Under the pieces are notes generated by a model that worked only from the letters and a program-made list of their open reading frames with translations, made no database searches and was not told where the DNA came from. From NCBI GenBank assembly GCA_003427395.1, contig BFEA01000529.1:391668-434028 (forward strand): a stretch of 42,361 bases of DNA. The letters run 5' to 3'. Positions 1-9,864 of the stretch are shown one piece after another (within the stretch, counting starts at the first letter, position 1; the number at the start of each line of letters is the position of its first letter). The position numbers were made by a program, and so were the translations under genes. The DNA comes from Chara braunii. Taxonomy: Eukaryota > Streptophyta > Charophyceae > Charales > Characeae.

Positions 1-15
1 GAGTTGGAGAAGGAG

Positions 16-150
16 AAGGTGGGATATTACGCGTCCTACAAGTAAGGGAGCTAGCTGGTAGGACAGGAATAGGGTACAGCAGCAGCGGAGATGGTGGGTC
101 TGCTGCAGTATGTCTTGCCGAAGTGGGGTACAGGGGGCAGAATGGGGGTG
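16..150 (+). repeat. Direct repeat, copy 1 (without MITE)
   Basis: This stretch is repeated at 174-420. Shared landmarks in order are GGTGGGATAT, GTCCTAC, GCTAGCTGGTAGGA, AATAGGGTACAGCAGCA, GGAGATGGTGG and AGTCTTGCCG or its close variant. Copy 1 runs straight from GTCCTAC into the GCTAGCTGG block, so it shows the site without the MITE found in copy 2. No coding potential was recognised. Confidence 0.7.
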
Positions 151-173
151 TTTGAGTCTTTTAGGTGAGTGGG

Positions 174-420
174 AGAAATAGATGGTGGGATATCAAGGGT
201 CCTACTACCGTCTTCCCCCGAACACAACGCAGCCCCATTTTGCCTGTATCTGGCCGGAAACATACTTTGTATACGTTCATTTTCAGGGTGTGTTATGTTC
301 GGGGGAAGACGGTAGTGCAGGGGCTAGCTGGTAGGATGGAAATAGGGTACAGCAGCAATGGAGATGGTGGCTCTGTTGCAGTAAGTCTTGCCGGAGTGAG
401 GTAAAAGGGGATTGATGGGG
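174..420 (+). repeat. Direct repeat, copy 2 (interrupted by MITE)
   Basis: Second copy of the segment at 16-150. It has the same landmarks with scattered substitutions and is interrupted at 204-316 by a short inverted-repeat element. The outer ends of the duplication are approximate. Confidence 0.7.
204..316. mobile_element. MITE-like foldback element, 113 bp
   Basis: The left end ACTACCGTCTTCCCCCGAAC (from 204) is the exact reverse complement of the right end (to 316). Weaker complementarity continues inward to about 40 bp. The element lies inside one copy of a local duplication and is missing from the other, which gives an internal empty site. No ORF fits inside. A clean target duplication could not be fixed because the flanks have diverged, so the superfamily is not assigned. 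Confidence 0.75.
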
Positions 421-560
421 GGGCTCCTGAGTTGTTTTCTGAATTTTATTCAATTTTGAAGTTTGTCATAGTAATTTCCTAAGTAGCTCCAATTTTTCTT
501 AGCCTAAGGCGGGTAATGGCCCCGGTATCTCAAATTTTCAAAATTCGATGTAAATCTCCA
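421..560. other. Unassigned intergenic sequence
   Basis: AT-richer stretch between the duplicated segment and the LINE tail. No gene, RNA or repeat was recognised. Confidence 0.5.
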
Positions 561-660
561 TATGGGACGCTGGGCCCGGTTCCCAGCACGTGTTGCTCCC
601 CACGAATAGATTAGAGCCTTGTTCCCATTTCAAAACCAAAAAAAAAAAAAAAAAAAAAAA
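561..660 (+). mobile_element. LINE 3' tail with poly(A)
   Basis: Contains the tail hairpin GCTGGG-CCCGGTT-CCCAGC (569-587), then GTTGCTCCCCACGAATAGA and a 23-base A run (638-660). The same hairpin-plus-CTCCCCAC block occurs at the 3' ends of the LINE copies near 40839, 40897, 35803 (minus) and 41931 (minus). Only the tail is present here, so this is a heavily 5'-truncated LINE or a SINE that uses a LINE tail. Confidence 0.75.
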
Positions 661-1370
661 TCCTGTGGACGACAATGGGAAGTGGGATCGGAGGTCACTA
701 TGGGGAAGGGAAGGAGGAGGTTGGGAATCTTCCTGGCAAGTTCTACCTCCAGGTTAAAGAAGGGGATGAGGTGCAGAGGAGAATGGTGAAGAGGCTCCGA
801 TTTGGGGGCCACCAAGGCAATGAGGAAAGGGAGGTGGGTATGGGAGAGAAGTCATGGGTGATTAGAGAGACGTCTCCCACGAGGACAGAGGGGAGGGAGG
901 AGGAGGAGGAGGAGGAGGAGGAGGAGGTACCTGGAAGATGAGGGGTTAGAGGGGAAGGGCGTGGGCGGAAATGGAGTGAAATGGAGTGTGCGAGGTGGGG
1001 GAGTGCTTGTCGATCGAGGTGGGGTTGGAAACAAGGAATCATATGAAAGCAGGGTGCGTTTGGCTGGAAAGTGTTCAGAAGAGAATGCAATATGCTGAAG
1101 GAGAAAAACGAGGGGGAGTTGGCGTCACATTAGCTCCACACGCTAGAACAATGGGACCAAAAACCACCCACTGGATATACCGACATTTGCACAACTTCAA
1201 GAGGCCAGGGATCACCTCCAAGCCTAGTACTTGGACCACCGAACAGAAACTTAGAGGATCCAAGCCAGGGTGAAAAAGGACCAAACAGAGGGCACCATGG
1301 CTATATCTTTTTTTCTCAAGGCCAAAAGTAGGGTCAGAAACAACATCGTGCCCTCGCTGCGCCACCCCTT
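661..1370. other. Purine-rich sequence, no gene recognised
   Basis: The first half is strongly G/A-rich on the plus strand and includes a GGA microsatellite (about 893-927). The short open frames here reflect base composition and show no known domain. The second half (about 1080-1370) may be decayed LINE sequence upstream of the recognisable RT, but no motif is legible. Confidence 0.4.
893..927 (+). repeat. (GGA)n microsatellite
   Basis: Uninterrupted run of GAG/GGA triplets read directly from the sequence. Confidence 0.9.
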
Positions 1371-3205
1371 TCACCCGCATTCCCCGTCCACAGATTGGTC
1401 AGACAAGGGGACCAGATTGCCCCCTTGCTCTTTGTTATTGTCATGGAGGCCCTAACTTCACTCAGACGGGCTAACCCGGCCGTAGAACGGATTGAGATTC
1501 TTGAACTGCCCCCCCATAAAATCCTGCTTATGCCCTCGTTCGCTGATGACCTCACAATATTATTAAAAGTCACGCTGGACAGTCTCAAAGCTTTAGCAGA
1601 GACCATTCACCTGTTCTCCATCACAGCGGATATGAAGGTGAACTGGGGGGTGAAAACAGAAGGCTGGTGGCTACATGCAGAGGATCTCCCCCCACCGGAC
1701 AATCCATAGGTCAATTGGTGTTCAAGAGAGGAGGCAATCAAGATACTTGGGGTGCGCCTTACAGCCATGGGCCCACCAAAAGACCACGAGGACCAATTGG
1801 TCCAAACCGCAATCTGAGCTATGGCAAGGTGGACAGGCCTCCACACCTTAATAGTTGGAAGAGTCATTGCCATCAACAACACTATCCTATCCACTATCTG
1901 GTACAAAACAGCCTTTTGGGCACTGTTGCCCAAACAACTAACTCAACTCAAGGAGGCGATCACAACATACCTATAGACGAACGACCAGGAACAAAGGAAA
2001 TGCATCAAAAGGGTGGCATGACCCCAAGTAGCCCAACAGAGGAGCAAAAGGGGGCTCGCGATCATTGATCCACAGGACCAGAAGCTCTCATCTTCAAGAT
2101 CATCATCAGACTACTAATGGCAGACGATGTCCCATGGGCCTCACCGACTCACATTCAACTAATTGAGCTCGCCCCTTCAACTCTGGTGAACAAAGCAATC
2201 CACCCCCTCCAGTGACTCACGAATCCTGCCTCGTCAATCCCAACAGCCCCAAGGATGGGGGCACACCACTCTAACATGAACGCTGCAAAGGTGGACTTGG
2301 CAAATGACCCTTTGTGGACCTCGCTCCTGACCTTGTGGAGAGACATAGGACCAAATAAATTGTGCCCCCCGATCAGATGGCACAAAGTCTGGAAGCAACT
2401 CTGGTTCGGGAATCCCCAACTGCTGAATCAGCAAGGACAACCATTTTCCATCCAATAGGAATCACATTGGTTGTCCTGGGTAAGGAAAGGGATATTCGCA
2501 ATCAGAGACTTGTGGGATATCAGACTTGACACATGGAAAAATGCAACGCAGCTATGGACCCAACTGAAAAACACCAAAAATCTGGAGGAAAAACTGCAGC
2601 AACTCTATGATGCTGTCCCCTTGGCCTGGCTACTCACCCTCAAACAGGGTTCACGCCTACACAAAGAAGACTGAGTGGTCCCCACCGCATCAAGTTGCAT
2701 CCCCATGACAATCTATAAGGTCCAAACCTGCACGGCAATACAAGCACAACTCCAGGCCTACACACCGGCACTGCCATGCGCCAGACTCGCCCACTTGACA
2801 AGGACCCCGGACCTAGATGAGGACATGCTATGGTCAGGACTTATCCGAATCCGTGTACTAGAGGATGACAAAGATGGCTGGTGGGCCTACGAGTCATCTA
2901 CTCCCATCTGCCAGCTGCCGTTTGCCCCTGTAGAGTGGCAATGGGAGGGCAACAAACCCTTCCCATTGTGGAAATATACGGTAAAAGACTGTTATAGGAA
3001 AACACATAAGACAGTCGATACAACTGACATCATCAAACTTAGATGACAGTGGGATACAAACCTGAACGAAACAGACCTGCAGACTTTGAACTGGTCTAAC
3101 TATGCCGGCTTGATGCCCACATCTCAACGGACTCTCCAATGGCAAAAATTGTCTACCGCTGCCTGCCTACACCAAACTGGGTGGTGTCAAAATCGCAGTT
3201 AGAAC
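1371..3205 (+). pseudogene. Decayed LINE ORF2 fragment (reverse transcriptase to start of zf-RVT)
   Basis: Remnant of a non-LTR retrotransposon reverse transcriptase. At about 1390-1450 the frame reads VRQGDQIAPLLFVIVMEAL, matching the conserved RQG..SPLLF block. The catalytic block SFADDLTILLK follows, with FADD at 1539-1550. Further on, in shifting frames, come a LINE-like ILSTIWY segment (about 1885-1905) and GLAIIDPQ (about 2055-2080). Near 3130-3200 is RCLPTPNWVVSKSQLEQ, which resembles the entry to the zf-RVT domain of the copy near 39970. Many stops and frameshifts break the frame. The 5' part (endonuclease) and the 3' zinc motif are missing, and a tRNA-like sequence follows directly. 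Domain assignment is firm; exact ends are approximate. Confidence 0.8.
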
Positions 3206-3290
3206 AGTTGATGTAACTTAGTGGTTAGAGCACCGGTTCAAAATGCGCATTGTGGTATGAGGTTGCGGGTTCAAATCCGCAGCCTTGCGC
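3206..3290 (+). mobile_element. tRNA-derived SINE-like head
   Basis: Carries pol III-type internal promoter boxes in tRNA order and spacing. An A-box-like TAACTTAGTGGTTAGAG lies at 3214-3230 and a B box GGGTTCAAATCC at 3267-3278, about 54 nt apart. The T-arm stem TGCGG/CCGCA is intact but its loop is 8 nt instead of 7, and the D stem is degraded. This fits a tRNA-derived SINE head or tRNA pseudogene and not a functional tRNA. Confidence 0.6.
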
Positions 3291-3506
3291 ATGGAAACCG
3301 ACAGGGCGTTAGAATGACGCACGGCAGGACACACACCCCCTTGGGCTGACGTATGGTAAGCTATTACAAACACTGTCTGTGCACCACCCAATGGTTGTCC
3401 ACAATGTTGTATGTCAGGTCTTGATATTGCGTGGGTTGCTTGTTGCTGTTGCTCGTGGTTGTTCTGTTGATCTCCCCAGTCTGACATATCACACACAGGT
3501 GTCGTT
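3291..3506. other. SINE body or unassigned sequence
   Basis: Sequence between two tRNA-like modules. No ORF or known repeat was recognised; it may be the body of a composite SINE. Confidence 0.3.
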
Positions 3507-3580
3507 TGTGATTGTTGCTCAAATGGTAGAGTCTTCAGGTCACATGTCATAGATCATGGGTTCGAGTCTGGCTTGGGACT
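3507..3580 (+). mobile_element. Second tRNA-like module
   Basis: A-box-like TTGCTCAAATGGTAGAGTC (from about 3514) and B-box-like GGTTCGAGTCT (3559-3569) are about 45 nt apart. The D stem GCTC/GAGT is nearly intact, but anticodon and T stems do not fold, so a working tRNA is unlikely. With the module at 3206 it may form a two-headed SINE. Confidence 0.45.
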
Positions 3581-3614
3581 TTGGAGGGGTTCTTGTCCAG
3601 CTTGGCCTGTCATC

Positions 3615-3706
3615 TCTTCAACGAACACATAGTTCCCTCTACATAGTACTACACATAGCTTCTTCAACGAACACATAGTTCCCTCTACATAGTACTACAC
3701 ATAGCT
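3615..3706 (+). repeat. 46-bp tandem duplication
   Basis: Two identical 46-bp units, 3615-3660 and 3661-3706, each starting TCTTCAACGAACACATAG. Identity indicates a recent duplication. Confidence 0.95.
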
Positions 3707-3860
3707 GGCCTTCGGGCACATACATCTCTCTATATAGTTACACAAAGCACACATAGCCTTCGGGCAGAAAACAAACATGGCTCGTGAACATATATACACA
3801 TAGCCTACGGGCTCATACAAAAACATGCAGCCTATGGGCACACATATATACACAACTATG
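3707..3860 (+). repeat. Degenerate CACATAGCC-TTCGGGCA repeats
   Basis: Loose tandem series built on CACATAGCC followed by TTCGGGCA or CTACGGGCT, at irregular spacing, directly after the 46-bp repeats. No coding signal. Confidence 0.6.
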
Positions 3861-4344
3861 ATACCGGGCTGGGGGGGTCGATCAGGTATATGACGGGGTC
3901 GACTCATGCATGGATTAGCTCTAGGGTAGGGTAGGGATATAAGTCGCTCTGGCTAGTCTGAGTTCCGCCTAGCCTTGGGTAAGTTAGGGGAAGGACGTTA
4001 GGATGCGTTTGTGGGCGCTGGNTTGCCTTGCTTAGGTACTCTTGCCGGGTAGACTCTCTTAATTGGGCCTGTAGAAGGATTGCACGAGCCTGGCATACGA
4101 AGTTCCCGTACNGCAAGGTTCGTCTGCCTCCGCTTCCACCAGGGATGGGGGGTTGGCCCAGCCTTGGTGCTTGTCACTGCTGTCTGGTCCAAGTTGTCCT
4201 CGATACTAGTAGGGTGATGGTCTTGAGTGCTGGTCACACTAAGTAGGGACAGCGGGTGCGCTGGGAGTATTAACGTGGGGATGGGTAGGGTAGGTGGCCT
4301 GTCCTGTCAGAACAACCATTGACTGTTGTGCCAGCAATCACCAC
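3861..4344. other. Unassigned sequence
   Basis: No gene or repeat recognised. Two ambiguous bases (4022 and 4112) mark weak assembly. Confidence 0.4.
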
Positions 4345-4699
4345 TGTCGTATCAAATACCTTTACAAGGGTATTTGGCGTGTTTTCTGCAAGTCACGCAA
4401 GTGCAGCCTCGCCCGCCCGATGGCGTGCGCGCGAGAGAAAGCATAGGTCCTCGTCTGGGTGAGTGGCGCGCGCTGGGTATTGACGGTGAGGCGCAACTAT
4501 GCGCTGCCTGAGCATGCGCGGCGCCACGAGTCAGCGGGACACGCGACATTTATCTATATTTTATATTAAATTATATTGTATTAATTTTTGTAGTCTCTGG
4601 CATTTTGCGTAATCCGGAAGTGACGCCAGACTTAATGGTCGTCACGACAGGCGAGGACCTCGAGCACAGGCCTTTATTGTAGGGTGCTCGAATTCCCGC
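4345..4699 (+). repeat. Partial relative of the H element 5' end
   Basis: Starts TGTCG and within 60 bp carries a near-palindrome AAATACCTTTACAAGGGTAT and then GTTTTCTGCAAGTCAC. This parallels the start of H-left at 4700. The rest diverges. It ends in an imperfect hairpin (CGAGCAC/GTGCTCG near 4650-4690) just before H-left begins. Confidence 0.6.
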
Positions 4700-7600
4700 T
4701 GTCGGTGCGAATACCCTTACAAGGGTATCCGCCTGGTTTTCGCAAGTGACAGAAAAAATGGGTTTAGTTGAAGTAAGTCGTGCGAGGCACGACCGCGTTC
4801 GGGGCCCGCGCCGACTAAGTAAGGGGGTATAAGGCGCGCGTGTGATTTTTCTGATTGAGTGAGCGGCCGGTCTAGTCGACCGACCTGGACCGTGCTACGG
4901 GTTGTTTAGGGGGTGAAGACTCGGTTTTGTTGGCGTGCGCGACCGATGGTAGGACTGGCACGCCGGTAGGCATACGAGGCGGCCACGGCGGGATCCAAGT
5001 AAGCCGGCGCGGGTGCCTGGCGTTGGCACGCCGGCCGCGGCTAGGAGAGGAAGGCCCAGGCTGTTGTTTCCATGCCTAGGCACGACGCAGTATCACTTCA
5101 TATCGAAGTTCGCGCTTCATGGTGCCAGGCTGGGGCATAGCCCTATAGGTTACGGTGGCGAACTACTACTACGGGGATTCAAGGACCGAGGCTAGCGGAC
5201 GCCAGCGCAGCAGCAGTGGCGGTGGAGGAAACCGAGGGGTTGAGGGCCCGACCAGGCTATCCCCCTCTGGTTTTGTTAGTGGGGGTTTTGTTTAAGATAT
5301 TTTGTTTTAGTTTTGTCTTTCCTTTTTATTCGTGGGCCCGTTTTGGGCTTAGGGCGTGATACCGCGGCTGGTAGTTCAGAGCCTGGTGAGCCGCAGGGGA
5401 GTGTTAGCACGGCCCCGCAAGCAGAAGATATGTGCAGATCGGAGTGGGGGCGGGGCCGCGGCTGAGGGCTGTCGGAGTGGCGGATGTCGTTACACGGCGC
5501 GGTGTGGGAGGCCGGAGGGTGAACCCGGGCACCAATGGGGCCAGATGCGGGTGGAAAGCAAAAGGGGCAGTGGCCACACCCTCTCATGCCGACGGAGCGG
5601 GGGTTAGGGAGGCGAAACGGCCTTTGGGACCGTCGCGGGGCATTACCGCGGCCGGGTCCGTCGCGACATCCGTTAGAATCAGAATGATACAGAGAAGGTC
5701 GGCCCGACTCCTAGGCGAAGACGATGTGTATAGAGTCGGGGTGACGTCGAGAGGCCGGGGACGAACCCGGACGTAGATGGGGAAAGGTGCGTGCAAAAAG
5801 GGGGGGGACGGTGTCCGCCCCACTCCCCACCCACTAGCAGGCCGAGATCGAGGAGGCCGGGTGGCTTTTACTACCGCTACGGGGCATCGCCCCGGCCGTA
5901 TCACTGGGGTGTTGGTGGGAGATCGGGCAATGTCGGGGAAGGTAGTGTGGCCCGGGCGGGCGGGCGGTCCTCATAAGTAAGGGCAGCTTCGGTGGTTGGG
6001 AGTTTTTTTTTTGTGTGTGCGGGAATCGGGCGGTGCCAGGCAGCGCGGTGTCGGGTTTTTGTTGGGAGCAACACAGTAAGGAACGGGGATGAACCCGAAC
6101 GGCGAATCGTGTCGGGTACATTCGGAGGTGAAGGAAAGGGGTGACGAGCGGCGGAGCGAGGTAGCCGGGCCGCGGACGAACGGGGGACGAGACAGTAAGG
6201 AGGCAGCGAGGGAGCGTAGCGGATGACGACACCAAGGGAGCGAAGTGGGATGGAGAGAGGCAGTGGACGAACTTGGATGGGGGTCGCGATCTGGTGAATG
6301 CGGAGTTACGGGAGGAGGGAGTCAGGTGCAGTTGGGAGAGCTCAGCCCGCTCGATCCGTGACGGAATCAAGCTGGGAAAGTGGCTGTTTGGGGGATTTGT
6401 GGGCATGCGAGTGTGATAGCCGGGTTAGATTCAATGTTAGAATTAGCGGTTAGGCGAAAGAAGAGAAAGGGGGGGGCGTCGAGCTATGGCAGAGGAAGGT
6501 GGGAATGACGGGATTTCGGTCACCGTCTGGCCGATTCCGACGTGAGAAGACCCTATACCAAGGCTTTGGGGTGAGGCGAGTATGGGGGCGAAGGCAGATT
6601 AGGAGTTGGAGCGGTGCAGATGGCGGGGCGTTGCGCGGAGGCTGTGTGAGGAAGGAGAGCGTTTTAGCGGGAGGGTGTATCCGCCCACGTTCTAGTGGTG
6701 GGTTCATTCAATCCTTACTAAAACGAACAACGGGAGGCCACAAAGACAGCAGTGAGGTCGGAAACAGGGGGAGTGGGTGAGGAAGCAGAATTCAAAATTT
6801 AACAGTGTAACTTTCCGTGACCCAACGGAGAAGATCATTCGATTTTGTTCGTTTCCATCGAGCACTAATAGGGAGTTAGCCGCGGGAGGTTTTGGGATAT
6901 ACTTGTTGGTCTGCGTGTGTGAGTAGGAGCCGCACCGAGTTTTGCGTCTTGGGTACAATGCATCTGGCCTGGCCTGGCCAGTAGATCCGTTTGACTTCAA
7001 GAGAGAAGTAGTGGGGAGGCAGCGAGCAGACGGGTGAATTGGAGTGTCGCACTGGTAAGAGAGAGAGAGAGAGAGGTCACGTCCCTGAGCACCGAGCAGG
7101 GAGGGATACCACTGTCTGCCAGCCATTGGGGACTGAGCGACGACAGCGGGCGAACGGGCAGGGCTCGAGAGCTGTGAGAGTAAGGGGAAGAGAGCCGCCT
7201 ACTGGCGGGTGTGGGGATCAGCTGGTGGAGCAAGGAGTGCAGGTTGCAGGCCAATCCGTTGGATGGTGAGCTCGCAGAGGGGCAGGCTGTCTGCGGCTAA
7301 TTGAGCAGGCGGCTAGCAGCAGTCCTTGTGGGGCGGATTGAAGACCAGGTTACGGACTGTGGGTAGCAGACTACTGGCTGCGGCAGAACGCTGCACATCG
7401 CTGCTAACCGTGGTGAACGGGTGCTGTTGGTAACTGTTCCAGGTTCTTGTGCGGCCGCGCGAAGTGACTTGGAGAGGTGTTGAGGCTTAGAGGGGTGGTC
7501 AGGGAGGACGAGTAAGAGGGGTTATTGTTGTGATCTGGAGGGCCGTCAGGGGTTCTACTTCGGCGGGTTGACTGCGCTGTGACCGAGCTGTTACGCTTGG

Positions 7601-8126
7601 CCATCATTGCGGGGCCCTCAGGCGATTGAAGGTATCAAGGCCCTCTCCTGCGAGTCTGAGTGCACCTCTCTTGGATCTGAGAGTCTCAAAGCTATCTACT
7701 TCTGCCCTTCTTCCTCTAAGTCTAGTCTGTTGGTTCTGAGAGGAAGGTGGCAGGCGGGATTGCAACCCGTAATCCGCGCCAAGGCCTTTGTGGGAGGTTG
7801 CCCCACCGATTGTGGGAACTCTGTCGGAGCCTAGGCGAGGCTCTTGAGGCAGGGAATTGAGAGGTAACCATTCCTTCCCCTTTATATACCCTAATATAAC
7901 CCCTACCTGTACATCTTGCTATGTTTGACTGAGTATGCTGCATGCGCCCCTATTTTGACTTAAGTTTGACTGGCAGGACATAAGTTAGACTAAGTAAAGG
8001 AATGCCTTTGCAATCTTAGTTTCAGTTTTGTTGATTGCCTGAAGGCAGATTGCGAACAAAAGGGGTTGCATGTGGGGGAAGGGTGGGTAAAAGGTGGTTT
8101 TGCCTAAGCGTTAGTGGGTCCTATGG

Positions 8127-8951
8127 GGTCAGACCAGTTCCATAAGACTGGACGGTCTGACCGCTGTGTTTTATTTTTGAATTGCGTGGAGAGTCAGACC
8201 AGTTCCATAAGATTGGACGGTCTGATTGCTTTGAATTGTGAGGGTCTGACTGTGGCTGACTTTTCGGGGGCCAAACCTGTACCATAAGATTGGAGGGTTT
8301 GGTTGTCATGTTTAATAGGGGTTTGTTCTGTTTCTTTTGTTTCTGATCAAGGAGGTCTGAGCAAGTCCATAAGATTGGACGGCCCAGCCCCCCTCTTGTT
8401 TTATTCTGAGGGGATAATTATTGCCGAGGGCAGGGCATGTCCATAAGATTGGAGGGCCTTGGACTCATGCTGTACACAGTTGGGTCAGAGAGAAACGAAC
8501 CTGGCAGAGGACCAAACCAGTTCCATAAGATTGGACGGTCTGGCCCAATGCCTCGCACATGCGAGAACCCAAAGGGTTAAATTTTGGCTATATTTTATAC
8601 TATCCTATTTATGAACAGGCTAGTCAGGCATGGGTTCCATAAGATTGGACGGTCTGGCTATAGCCTATCATAAAATGACTAGAGTATAATGAAGAGTATA
8701 ATTGAAGGTAACTGTGGGCAAGTCGGGCCTTGTTCTAAGATGAACGGCTCGGTCCTATGCCCAACTTTTGAACACCAAGCTAAAAGAGGTATATATAAGT
8801 TGGATATTAAACAGTTCTGGGCGACTAAGCCTTGTTCTAAGATGAATGACCTAGTCGTATGCCCAAAAAGAAGAGAGAAGTAGTTGTGTCACCTGTTCGT
8901 GTATACTTAATGGCTGGGTCAGGCAAGTTCCATAAGATTGGACGGCTTGAC
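8127..8951 (+). other. Array of ten TAAGAT-loop hairpins (H-left)
   Basis: Ten stem-loops begin near 8127, 8192, 8271, 8355, 8430, 8510, 8621, 8724, 8821 and 8918. Most share the apical module TCCA-TAAGAT-TGGA; two use GTTC-TAAGAT-GAAC. Outer stems differ but stay complementary: GGTCAGACC/GGTCTGACC (8127-8135 with 8154-8162), CCAAACC/GGTTTGG (8271-8277 with 8296-8302), CGGGCC/GGCTCG (8724-8729 with 8746-8751), CGACTA/TAGTCG (8822-8827 with 8852-8857) and GTCAGGC/GCTTGAC (8918-8924 with 8945-8951). G-U pairs occur in several. Units are irregularly spaced and separated by unrelated sequence. The function is unknown. Confidence 0.85.
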
Positions 8952-9254
8952 TTTATGCCCTATGTAAGCTGGGTATAAGGGGATAAAGCATTGAGAAGTT
9001 ACGAACTATTGTTTGCAAAGATTGACTTGGGGTGGCGAGAGTACCTTTGTGGTTTGGCCTGCATGAGGCTGAGTGAGGCTACTACTTGATTTGAGTGTCA
9101 GGTTGACAGATAGTTGCTTTAGAGGCTCGCCTCGTGCTAGAGCGATAGGAGTTATGTCAATTCCTGCACTTTTTTTAGCTAAGTTTTTTTACTTAGATCG
9201 ATTTTCACATTTTCTGGGATCTTTTGTTATACTTGGCTTTGTATAAATTTTGGT

Positions 9255-9545
9255 AAGCCACTTTCTCTACGGGAAGCGCTGTCGAAATTTCTACAAATCC
9301 GGGGAGTTAACCAATTCTTGACTTTTCAAAGTTCAACCTGTCTAAGGTTCATGTATGACTTAGTAAAAATCTTGAAGGTCTTCTTTTTCTAAAGGGAGTG
9401 CTGCCCAAATTTTTGCTAATTCAGGGAGTTAGACAAAATTGGACTTTGGAAAATTAATGATTATTTCTGTTCTCATATTCGGGCTGATATAAATTATGAA
9501 AAGACACTTTTCCTACGGGAAGCGCTGCCGAAATTTTCTTAGTTT
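9255..9545 (+). repeat. Alternating tandem repeat, period about 123 bp (3 units)
   Basis: The core ACGGGAAGCGCTG with CCG closing (9269 and 9515) alternates with AAGGGAGTGCTGCCC (9392), exactly 123 bp apart. Each core can pair CGG/CCG or GGG/CCC around a short loop and is followed by AAATTT and a GGGAGTTA-type block. The inverted copy also has three units and the third H copy has five. Confidence 0.85.
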
Positions 9546-9802
9546 AAAAGAGATAGATTACATTTTGACAGGTGGTGATTCTGGCAATCCACTCTGTATG
9601 GGGGAGATTATGTCAGGGTCTACCTTTGCTTTGGGCACGGCTTAAAGGTAGATTCAGGCCTAGTCAATCAGAAGGATGTTGGAGGAGAATGTGTTATGGA
9701 GTTGTATTCTCCATACGCTTATGATTTTAGCTTGGGGATTGACCTTTCATGTGTTACAGGTCCTCTTGACCGTTTGATTCAGGATTTGAGCTAGCTCCAA
9801 CT

Positions 9803-9864
9803 TGATCCTACGAGGATCATCATCTGTTATCACTGATAACAGGTCGGTTGCCGACCCATCGGCT
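9803..9864 (+). other. Cluster of perfect palindromes (H-left)
   Basis: Three adjacent perfect stems: GATCCT-ACG-AGGATC (9804-9818), CTGTTATCA-C-TGATAACAG (9824-9842) and GGTCGG-TTG-CCGACC (9842-9856). The last competes with GCCGA-CCCA-TCGGC. The first two recur in both other H copies. Confidence 0.9.

Noticed and set aside
986-1380. Protein-coding frames upstream of the LINE RT
   Set aside because: No LINE or other motif and no continuity with the RT frame.
3206-3580. Functional tRNA genes
   Set aside because: Stems are broken and no credible anticodon arm forms in either module.
5276-7260. Several long GC-rich open frames in H-left, and similar ones in 15680-18490 and 29510-30120
   Set aside because: Frames are not conserved between the H copies, composition is low-complexity Pro/Arg/Ser, and no domain is visible. 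They are probably chance frames in GC-rich DNA.
7600-7860. rRNA-like sequence in the conserved block of H
   Set aside because: No recognisable rRNA core sequence. Conservation is explained by the repeat family.
8127-8951. CRISPR-like repeat array
   Set aside because: Unit spacing is irregular, flanking stems differ between units, no cas genes are present and the context is eukaryotic. The hairpin reading explains the pattern better.
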